Of a stretch of 25,188 nucleotides of DNA, positions 16,938 to 22,765 are shown one piece after another. The notes below the pieces were generated by a model, which did no database searches, had not been told where the DNA came from, and saw only the letters and a program-made list of their open reading frames with translations. This DNA is from an uncultured Muribaculaceae bacterium (GTDB taxonomy: Bacteria > Bacteroidota > Bacteroidia > Bacteroidales > Muribaculaceae), in NCBI GenBank assembly GCA_938039795.1, contig CALHWU010000009.1, forward strand, positions 1 through 25,188. Direction: 5' to 3'. The position numbers and the translations under genes were made by a program. How positions within the stretch are numbered: the first letter of the stretch is position 1; each line of letters starts with the position of its first letter.

Positions 16938-16957
16938 TGTTCGTAATTCGGCAAACA
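16938..16957. promoter_or_regulatory. Candidate ArsR operator, copy 2
   Basis: TGTTCG-N8-CAAACA, 16 of 20 positions identical to the site at 16551-16570, including the central TAATT. Here the spacer is TAATTCGG, so it is no longer a -7 element. It lies 28 bp before the next start codon (16985). A weak TACATTTA at 16971-16978 could be a second, internal promoter. Confidence 0.5.
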
Positions 16958-16984
16958 ACAACTCAATTAAATACATTTAAGTAC

Positions 16985-17410
16985 ATGAACAAGTTAATGA
17001 TGTTTTTCGCCCTTATGATAGGGCTGGTGTCGTGCGGAAGCGGGGATAATACCGCCGCCGCGAAATATCCTGAGAAGGATAGAGTGGAAGTGATATATCT
17101 TCACGGGAAACAACGCTGTGCCACCTGCATGGCTATCGAGAAAAACGCTAAAGAGGTAGTAAATACTCTCTTTGCAAACGAGCTTAAAAACGGGACTGTC
17201 GTATTCAAGACCGTGGATATATCTACCCCGGAGGGAGAAAAAATCGCCGACAAATACGAAGTGACATGGTCTTCGCTCTTTGTCAACAAATGGAAAGACG
17301 GTAAGGAGAGCCGTAACAACCTCACTGAGTTTGGCTTCGGGAACGCCCGTAAAAATCCTGACGGCTTCAAGAAAGGTCTTGCAGACAAAATCCGCCAATC
17401 GCTGAAATAA
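16985..17410 (+). CDS. Thioredoxin-fold lipoprotein, ArsF-like
   Basis: A 141-residue lipoprotein with lipobox L-V-S-C (Cys17), so it should be anchored outside the cytoplasmic membrane. A single thioredoxin-like domain carries the dithiol motif C45-A-T-C48 (GKQRCATCMAIEKNA). The usual cis-Pro before the last strands is replaced by Ser (VTWSSLFV, 93-100). Protein families of this kind beside ArsG-like membrane proteins are annotated as the ArsF subunit of an aromatic-arsenical system. Biochemical evidence there, as I recall, comes from the Shewanella arsEFG operon, so the function here is inferred. The ATG at 16985 gives a clean signal sequence; an in-frame ATG at 16937 would add 16 polar residues and overlap the palindrome. 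The stop overlaps the next start by one base (TAATG). Confidence 0.72.
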   Translation: MNKLMMFFALMIGLVSCGSGDNTAAAKYPEKDRVEVIYLHGKQRCATCMAIEKNAKEVVNTLFANELKNGTVVFKTVDISTPEGEKIADKYEVTWSSLFVNKWKDGKESRNNLTEFGFGNARKNPDGFKKGLADKIRQSLK

Positions 17411-18117
17411 TGGACTGGTTACAGACTTTACTTGACAACAGCACTGCTCCGGCTCTGACCGCCTTCCTCCTCGGATTGCTCACCGCCATCTCGCCATGTC
17501 CGCTTGCTACCAATATAGCCGCAATAGGCTACATCAGCAAGGATATAGAGAACCGCAGACGTGTTTTCCGCAACGGTGTATTATATACTCTTGGTCGGGT
17601 AATCGCTTATACCGTTCTCGGCATTATCCTTATCTCAATTCTGAAAGAGGGTGCAAGCGTGTTCGGGATACAAAAGGCAATAGGGAAATGGGGCGAGCTG
17701 CTGCTCGGACCGCTCCTGCTGCTTATCGGACTTTTCATGCTGTTCGGAGACAAACTCAATCTCCCGCAGTTCGGTTTCGGCGGCAAAGGCGAAGGACTCG
17801 CCCGCAAAGGAGGCAGGGGAGCGTTGTTGCTCGGCGTCCTGTTCGCAATGGCTTTCTGTCCGACAAGCGGAGTGCTGTACTTCGGTATGCTGATACCGAT
17901 GTCGGTAACGGCAAGCGCAGGCTGGCTTCTGCCGATTCTGTTCGCAATAGCCACCGCACTTCCCGTGCTTGCCGTAGCCTGGATTCTCGCTTTCAGCGTT
18001 GAAAAGGTCGGCGAATTCTACGGCAAACTGCGCACGATTCAGAAATGGCTCAACATTATCGTCGGCGCAATTTTCATATCAGTAGGTCTTTACTACTGCA
18101 TAATGATGTATCTCTAA
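17410..18117 (+). CDS. CcdA/DsbD-like membrane protein, ArsG-like
   Basis: A 235-residue membrane protein with about six transmembrane segments in two similar halves. Each half has a Cys-Pro in a helix: C30-P31 in TAISPCPLATN and C150-P151 in AMAFCPTSGVLYFG. This is the CcdA / DsbD beta-domain pattern, where the two Cys form a disulfide that carries electrons across the membrane. Close relatives in Bacteroidota are named ArsG and called efflux permeases for aromatic arsenicals. The paired Cys and the thioredoxin-like neighbours on both sides equally suggest a thiol-electron carrier. Start overlaps the stop of the preceding gene (17408-17412), so the two are almost certainly co-translated and may form one complex. 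Confidence 0.78.
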   Translation: MDWLQTLLDNSTAPALTAFLLGLLTAISPCPLATNIAAIGYISKDIENRRRVFRNGVLYTLGRVIAYTVLGIILISILKEGASVFGIQKAIGKWGELLLGPLLLLIGLFMLFGDKLNLPQFGFGGKGEGLARKGGRGALLLGVLFAMAFCPTSGVLYFGMLIPMSVTASAGWLLPILFAIATALPVLAVAWILAFSVEKVGEFYGKLRTIQKWLNIIVGAIFISVGLYYCIMMYL

Positions 18118-18146
18118 AAAAGTATAAACTGTAAAAACGAAAAATC

Positions 18147-18572
18147 ATGGATAAAAAAGAATCTAAGAAAGGCTTTTGGTCAACCCTCTTCGCCCCTAAA
18201 AAGAAAAGTTCCTGTTCCTGTGGCAGTAACATCATCGTGGATGAAGATGTGGAAACCGTGCAGTCGTGCGGATGTCCCACCGACTCCACCGAATCCGTTG
18301 AAACCTCGTGCTGCTCCACATCTCCCGGGACAAAGGTCAGCGAGGTTCTTGTCCTTGGCCCCGGGTGTGCCAAATGTAAAGAGACATACAAGGTTGTAGA
18401 GCGTGTGATCAGCGAGAACAATCTTGATGTCAAACTTTACAAAATAGAGGATATTGCAGAGATGATGAACTATAACATAATGGCTACCCCGGCCGTAGTA
18501 GTTGACGGTATCGTCAGAATCAAAGGACACGTACCCTTGGCAGGCGAAGTAAAAAGGGTTCTCGGCATCTGA
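18147..18572 (+). CDS. Small CAKC thioredoxin with Cys-rich N-terminal extension
   Basis: A 141-residue protein with no signal peptide, so it is expected in the cytoplasm. The C-terminal ~77 residues form a compact thioredoxin/glutaredoxin-like fold of the 'redox-active disulfide protein 2' type: VLVLGPGCAKCKET with active site C74-A-K-C77, then MATPAVVVDG with cis-Pro P115 and a short final helix. The first ~60 residues are not part of that domain. They start with Lys-rich MDKKESKKGFW and hold three Cys pairs, C23/C25, C41/C43 and C55/C56, plausible soft-metal or arsenite ligands. It sits between the ArsG-like and ArsP-like genes. Likely roles are electron donor to the ArsG-like protein or ArsC, or an arsenite carrier to the permease; sequence alone does not decide. 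Confidence 0.78.
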   Translation: MDKKESKKGFWSTLFAPKKKSSCSCGSNIIVDEDVETVQSCGCPTDSTESVETSCCSTSPGTKVSEVLVLGPGCAKCKETYKVVERVISENNLDVKLYKIEDIAEMMNYNIMATPAVVVDGIVRIKGHVPLAGEVKRVLGI

Positions 18573-18593
18573 ACGGAACAAAGGGAATAAGTT

Positions 18594-19934
18594 ATGGAAA
18601 CGAAAAAGGAAATCAAGTTTCTGATATGGACTGTTGTCATATTTCTGGCAGCGTTCTTCATGCCCGTCAACAGCGAAACTCTACTGACAGCGATACACTC
18701 CACACTTGACCTCGCCAAATGGTATGCCCGTGAGCATATCGTACTCTGTCTTCTCCCGGCATTCTTCATTGCCGGTGTTATTGCAGTGTTCGTAAGCCAG
18801 GGAGCGGTGCTGAAATATTTCGGTGCAAATGCAAAGAAGTGGGTGTCATATACCGTGGCTTCTGTATCGGGAGGTATCCTTGCGGTGTGTTCATGCACTA
18901 TTCTCCCGTTGTTTACCAGCATATATAAACGTGGTGCAGGTCTTGGTCCGGCAATCGCGTTTCTATATTCCGGTCCCGCCATCAGCATACTCTCGATAAT
19001 CCTCACCGCCCGTATTCTCGGTCTGGAAATGGGGCTTGCCCGTGTAATCGGTGCCGTTACGTTTGCTGTGGTAATCGGTCTTGTTATGTCGTTTATCTTC
19101 CGTAAGGAAGAACGGGATAAGGAGGCTGCACAGATGAATATCGTTCCACCGCCGGAGAAACGCCCGCTTTGGCAGACCGCAGTGTTCTTCTTTACTCTCG
19201 TGGCAATCCTTGTGTTCGCCAACTGGGGCGCACCTGCGGCAATCGACCGTGGCATCTGGGCTGCGATCTACGGGGCAAAATGGTGGATAACATCTGCCCT
19301 TGCAATAGGTCTGTGCGTGATGCTTGTGAAGATACTCCATCTGAAAGCCCGATGGATTATCCTCGGAGCTGTAGCCGTTGCGATTTCAGCTTTCATCGCA
19401 AATGTTTTCATTCCCGATGCGAAACTGGCTCCCCTTGTGCCAATGATCGTCTCGGTCGCCGTCCTTGCCATCGTGTTGCTCTGCGATAAAAATGATGACG
19501 AAAACCGGGAGTGGGCGTTGTCATCATGGGGATTCGCCAAGCTGATACTACCGTTGCTTGCAGTCGGAGTATTGACAGCGGGATTCCTGCTCGGTTCAAC
19601 GCACGATGGTATAGAGCTGCCCGGCATTATTCCAAACAGCTGGGTTGAATGGGCAGTCGGCGGCAATTCGTTACTATCAAACTTCTTCGCAAGTTTCACA
19701 GGTGCGTTTATGTATTTCGCCACTCTTACCGAAGTGCCGATTATTCAGGGACTGCTTGCTTCCGGCATGGGTAAAGGCCCGGCTCTTGCCCTGCTGCTCG
19801 CCGGCCCGTCGCTGTCGCTTCCGAATATGCTTGTCATAAGAAATGTGATGGGTACGAAAAAGACTGTGATATATGTCGCTCTTGTAATTGTCATGGCAAC
19901 CATTTCCGGATGGGTTTACGGTTATTTCTTCTAA
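18594..19934 (+). CDS. ArsP-type permease (DUF318/UPF0718), large form
   Basis: A 446-residue membrane protein with roughly ten to eleven hydrophobic segments. The family hallmark is GGILAVCSCTILPLFTSIYKRGAGLGPA, with C99 and C101 at a helix end, followed by FLYSGPAI. The second repeat has LTEVPIIQGLLASGMGKGPALALLLAGPSLSLPN near the C-terminus. ArsP proteins export trivalent organoarsenicals such as methylarsenite; relatives have been annotated as Cu/Zn efflux proteins (SO_0444 type), so the substrate is uncertain. The neighbouring arsC and arsR favour arsenic. An insertion of several extra helices between the two repeats explains the greater length compared with the 302-residue paralogue downstream. 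It is separated from the thioredoxin gene by 21 bp and from arsC by 5 bp. Confidence 0.8.
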   Translation: METKKEIKFLIWTVVIFLAAFFMPVNSETLLTAIHSTLDLAKWYAREHIVLCLLPAFFIAGVIAVFVSQGAVLKYFGANAKKWVSYTVASVSGGILAVCSCTILPLFTSIYKRGAGLGPAIAFLYSGPAISILSIILTARILGLEMGLARVIGAVTFAVVIGLVMSFIFRKEERDKEAAQMNIVPPPEKRPLWQTAVFFFTLVAILVFANWGAPAAIDRGIWAAIYGAKWWITSALAIGLCVMLVKILHLKARWIILGAVAVAISAFIANVFIPDAKLAPLVPMIVSVAVLAIVLLCDKNDDENREWALSSWGFAKLILPLLAVGVLTAGFLLGSTHDGIELPGIIPNSWVEWAVGGNSLLSNFFASFTGAFMYFATLTEVPIIQGLLASGMGKGPALALLLAGPSLSLPNMLVIRNVMGTKKTVIYVALVIVMATISGWVYGYFF

Positions 19935-19939
19935 ATCGA

Positions 19940-20362
19940 ATGAAAATGAAAGTATTGATTCTATGCACCGGCAACAGTTGCCGCAGTCAGATGGCTCACG
20001 GCTTCCTCCAGTCGTTTGACCCGAAATTGGAAGTCTTCTCCGCAGGCACGAAACCTGCGGAGAAGGTCAACCCGCTTGCAGTCAAAGTCATGCGTGGGAA
20101 AGGCATAGATATTAGCGGTCACACGCCACACGATGTGAAGGAATACCTCAATGAGCCGTGGGATTATGTGATAACCGTATGCGGAGGAGCTAACGAGAAC
20201 TGTCCTGCGTTTGTCGGCAAAGTCAAACAACAAATTCATATCGGTTTTGACGACCCTTCCGATGCAATCGGATCTGAAGAGCTTGTTTTGGCAGAATTTC
20301 GCCGAGTGCGTGACGAGATTAAAACCAGATTTGAACAATTTTACAACGATAATTTGAAATGA
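19940..20362 (+). CDS. arsC: Arsenate reductase, thioredoxin-coupled (LMW-phosphatase fold)
   Basis: Reduces arsenate to arsenite in the cytoplasm. Its 140 residues carry the P-loop C9-T-G-N-S-C-R15 (C-x5-R), the catalytic nucleophile C9, and the redox pair C81/C88 in VCGGANENC. D105 in the GFDDPSD loop is the expected general acid. Numbering and spacing closely follow S. aureus pI258 ArsC (Cys10, 82, 89, Asp105), which recycles through thioredoxin rather than glutaredoxin. The CAKC thioredoxin two genes upstream is a possible dedicated partner. I chose the ATG at 19940; a start at 19910 would overlap the permease gene and add ten residues before the N-terminal beta strand. Its stop overlaps the next start (ATGA at 20359-20362). 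Confidence 0.92.
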   Translation: MKMKVLILCTGNSCRSQMAHGFLQSFDPKLEVFSAGTKPAEKVNPLAVKVMRGKGIDISGHTPHDVKEYLNEPWDYVITVCGGANENCPAFVGKVKQQIHIGFDDPSDAIGSEELVLAEFRRVRDEIKTRFEQFYNDNLK

Positions 20363-21267
20363 ACACTCTACTCGACACACTTTGGTATTTCTGCTACATC
20401 ACAGTTGAGCTTGTTGTATTGTTCATCGTGATCACTGCACTTGTAGAAATCATACTTATGTATATTCCGCAGGAAAAAATCAGCAAGAAAATTGAAAAAG
20501 CAGGCTTCTTCGGGAATGTGATAGCTGCCGGATTCGGTGCGCTCACACCTTTCTGCGCATGTTCTACTCTCCCCATGACTGTAGGTTTCCTCAATGCTGG
20601 CATTCCTTTCGGAGCCACAATGTCGTTCCTCATAGCCTCTCCGCTGCTCAACCCCATTATCATAGCGATGTTGGGAGCGTTAGTAGGAATCAAAGCGATG
20701 CTTATTTATGTGGCGATAGCTTTTCTTTGTGCCGTATTTTTCGGCTGGGGATTACAGAAGGTCGATGCGCAAAAGTATGTCAAAAACGTGAGGCTGAAAA
20801 AGCAGTCCTGCTGTTCGTCAGGTGAAAAACCTATCGAGGCTAAGAAACTCCCTTGGAGTCAGAAGATAGCCATAGCACTTCGTGCCGGATGGGACACGCT
20901 TCGCCCGATATTCTGGTATCTTATCATCGGCGTTGCATTAGGAGCCGTAATCTATGGCTATATGCCGAGCGACTGGGTATTGAAAATCGCCGGACCAGAC
21001 AATCCTTTCGCTGTACCTGTCGCAGCCATCATCGGTGTGCCTCTGTATATTCGTGCTGAAACCGCAATCCCTATCGGAGTGGCATTGATGGGGAAAGGAA
21101 TGAGTATCGGAGCCGTAATAGCACTTGTTATCGGTGGCGCAGGCATGGCAATCCCCGAAATATCAATGCTTGCAAGCATCTTCAAGAAACGACTCGTCAT
21201 CATGATTGTCGCCGTAATATTCCTGACAGCTGTAATCTCAGGCTATGTCTTCAATTTCTTACTTTGA
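20359..21267 (+). CDS. ArsP-type permease (DUF318/UPF0718), short form
   Basis: A 302-residue membrane protein with about eight hydrophobic segments in two halves. The first half has the family motif FGALTPFCACSTLPMTVGFLNAG with C66 and C68, then SFLIASPLLNPI. The second half has PLYIRAETAIPIGVALMGKGMSIG and GGAGMAIPE. The cytoplasmic loop between them carries a Cys pair in KKQSCCSSGEK (about 154-155), a possible soft-metal docking site. It is translationally coupled to arsC (ATGA overlap). The operon has no ArsB or Acr3, so this protein is the natural candidate exporter for the arsenite that ArsC makes, although characterised ArsP proteins prefer organoarsenicals. It is the last gene of the operon. 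Confidence 0.82.
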   Translation: MNTLLDTLWYFCYITVELVVLFIVITALVEIILMYIPQEKISKKIEKAGFFGNVIAAGFGALTPFCACSTLPMTVGFLNAGIPFGATMSFLIASPLLNPIIIAMLGALVGIKAMLIYVAIAFLCAVFFGWGLQKVDAQKYVKNVRLKKQSCCSSGEKPIEAKKLPWSQKIAIALRAGWDTLRPIFWYLIIGVALGAVIYGYMPSDWVLKIAGPDNPFAVPVAAIIGVPLYIRAETAIPIGVALMGKGMSIGAVIALVIGGAGMAIPEISMLASIFKKRLVIMIVAVIFLTAVISGYVFNFLL

Positions 21268-21364
21268 TAACAATATGGGAAACAATAACTCGCGCTTCAT
21301 CGTGTATTCGAGATAGGAAATTAGGGAAGTTATGACCTGGGATTAAAAGAAATGTATTATTTTT

Positions 21365-21426
21365 GTGACGCGGTGTCAAGCTTAATCTCCGGGTAAGGCA
21401 TCCGTGTCACCTGGCGCCAAGACCGC
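21365..21426 (+). ncRNA. Possible structured small RNA ahead of a terminator
   Basis: GTGACGCGG (21365-21373) can pair with CCGTGTCAC (21402-21410), nine pairs including one G-U. An inner GCTTA/TAAGGC stem with one bulge is also possible. An intrinsic terminator follows at 21427-21449, and a -7-like element TATTTTTG overlaps the 5' edge (21358-21365). No gene follows closely, so it could be an independent sRNA or the folded 3' end of the ars transcript. The first stem base overlaps the promoter element, which argues against initiation exactly there. Confidence 0.3.
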
Positions 21427-21449
21427 ACCTCCCTTTACGGGAGGTTTTT
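21427..21449 (+). terminator. Intrinsic terminator downstream of the ars operon
   Basis: ACCTCCC (21427-21433) pairs with GGGAGGT (21439-21445) around a 5-nt loop, then a T5 run (21445-21449). It lies 160 nt after the last ars gene and would end either that transcript or a small RNA. Confidence 0.82.
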
Positions 21450-21748
21450 GTTTATACGCCATAATACTTGAGGCCCGTTTTTGCATACCATAACATACGC
21501 TCAATTTTAATTGAATTTCAATCTATTACTAACAATCAGCTACATAAGAAGATAACGATACGACTATCTGTTAGGGAAAAGAGGTAATGAAAAAGTTGCA
21601 TTTAGGGATTTAAGAGATGGAACAGCAAGTATTTTGAATAAAATACTGAATTAAACACTGGCAGTCGATGAGCGTTTTTGTGATTTAAGAATAAGAACAA
21701 AGAAACATGTTATTTTAATGGAATACACTGTTTATCAACGAGAATTCG

Positions 21749-21756
21749 TAACTTTG
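21749..21756 (+). promoter_or_regulatory. -7 promoter element for the KilA-N gene
   Basis: TAACTTTG is a perfect TAnnTTTG match 30 bp before the start codon; no clear TTG is seen at -33. Just downstream TGGC-N6-GCCA (21762-21775) is a small inverted repeat that could bind a regulator. Confidence 0.5.
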
Positions 21757-21786
21757 CGTATTGGCATATACGCCATACCATAAACA

Positions 21787-22596
21787 ATGGCAAAGATTAC
21801 AGTTCAAAATACCGATATTACAATTATCGCTGTCAACGGGGATGATTATATTTCGTTGACCGATTTGGCACGACATAAAAGCGATGAACCTAATGCCGTG
21901 ATTGCAAACTGGTTGCGCAACCGTAACACAATAGAGTATTTGGGCATTTGGGAACAGCTTTACAATCCACATTTTAAACCCACCGAATTCGAGGGGTTTA
22001 GGCGACAGGCCGGCCTTAACGCATTTACGCTCTCGCCAAAAAAATGGACGGATACGACAAATGCCATTGGTATAATCGCTAAATCAGGGCGTTATGGTGG
22101 AACATATGCGCATAAGGATATTGCATTGAAGTTTGCGAGCTGGATTTCTGTTGAGTTTGAACTCTACATCGTCAAGGAATTTCAGCGGCTCAAAACGGAG
22201 GAACGGCGGTTGTTGGGTTGGTCGGCAAAACGTGAGCTGTCGAAAATCAACTACCGTATACATACCGATGCCATAAAGCAGAATCTTGTCCCTGCGGAGG
22301 TTACTCCGGCACAGGCAAGTATTATCTATGCCAGTGAAGCCGATGTGCTGAATGTAGCGATGTTCGGTGTTACGGCAAAGCAATGGCGCGAGGCTAATCC
22401 CCATCTCAGAGGGAACATACGCGACTATGCCACAATCAACGAACTTATCTGCCTGTCAAATATGGAAAACCTCAATGCGGTTTTCATTGAGCAGGGCATG
22501 ACGCAAGGCGAGCGGCTTGTGAAACTGAATCAGATAGCCATTCATCAGATGAGCGTATTGGAAAGCGACGACAATGATAGGATATTGCTTAAATGA
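21787..22596 (+). CDS. KilA-N domain protein
   Basis: A 269-residue protein with an N-terminal KilA-N domain at about 15-125: DDYISLTDLARHKSDEPNAVIANWLRNRNT, then FEGFRRQAG, SPKKWTDTTNAIGI and GRYGGTYAHKDIALKFASWIS. KilA-N is a DNA-binding-type fold found in phages, plasmids and many Bacteroides chromosomal islands. The C-terminal half (about 130-269) is helical, with FQRLKTEERRLLGWSAKRELSKINYRIHTDAI and a conserved-looking ATINELICLSNMENLNAVFIEQGM; I cannot assign it. These proteins often occur alone in variable regions and their role is unknown. It has its own promoter element, and its AT-rich codon use matches the ars genes rather than the flanking backbone. Confidence 0.85.
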   Translation: MAKITVQNTDITIIAVNGDDYISLTDLARHKSDEPNAVIANWLRNRNTIEYLGIWEQLYNPHFKPTEFEGFRRQAGLNAFTLSPKKWTDTTNAIGIIAKSGRYGGTYAHKDIALKFASWISVEFELYIVKEFQRLKTEERRLLGWSAKRELSKINYRIHTDAIKQNLVPAEVTPAQASIIYASEADVLNVAMFGVTAKQWREANPHLRGNIRDYATINELICLSNMENLNAVFIEQGMTQGERLVKLNQIAIHQMSVLESDDNDRILLK

Positions 22597-22640
22597 AGAA
22601 GTGACAGAAAATAAAACCATAATAATCCGGGCGGCTTTTT

Positions 22641-22670
22641 TTGACGGATGACGGGGAATCGCTAACTTTG
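22641..22670 (+). promoter_or_regulatory. Promoter for the THUMP methyltransferase gene
   Basis: TTG at 22641-22643, a 19-nt spacer and TAACTTTG at 22663-22670 fit the Bacteroidota consensus closely. Initiation near 22677 leaves a ~90-nt leader. It marks the return to GC-rich backbone sequence. Confidence 0.68.
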
Positions 22671-22765
22671 CACCACGACTGCCCTGACGCCGGCGACTGA
22701 CGGCGGCAGGAGGCCGACAATGTCATATTCAACCAATACAACCGAGACATCCCCAATCTGACATT

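Larger units (their letters stand above)
21268..21786. other. 519-bp AT-rich noncoding stretch
   Basis: No open frame here has coding character; the longest plus-strand ATG frames are 8-13 codons. It holds a -7-like TATTTTTG (21358-21365), a structured ~85-nt segment ending in a terminator (21365-21449), a direct repeat TATACGCCATA (21453-21463 and 21767-21777), a direct repeat CATACCATAA (from about 21484 and from 21774), and the promoter element TAACTTTG (21749-21756) before the KilA-N gene. The rest shows nothing I can name. Confidence 0.7.
16541..22600. other. AT-richer accessory island: arsenic operon plus KilA-N gene
   Basis: Both composition and codon choice change on entering this stretch. 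Third positions use far more A/T than in clpB, sdh, mfd or the methyltransferase, intergenic DNA is strongly AT-rich, and GC-rich codon use resumes sharply at the 22663 promoter. It holds seven ars-type genes, a 519-bp noncoding stretch and a KilA-N gene. I see no integrase, transposase or flanking direct repeat, so acquisition by transfer is an inference from composition and content only. Confidence 0.6.

Noticed and set aside
21275..21316. 13-codon open frame after the last ars gene
   Set aside because: Too short, no homology I recognise, and no promoter or coupling evidence.
22610..22642. Possible terminator after the KilA-N gene (T-run near 22636)
   Set aside because: The T run is preceded only by a 3-bp CCG/CGG pairing, too weak to call; part of it also serves as the -33 region of the next promoter.
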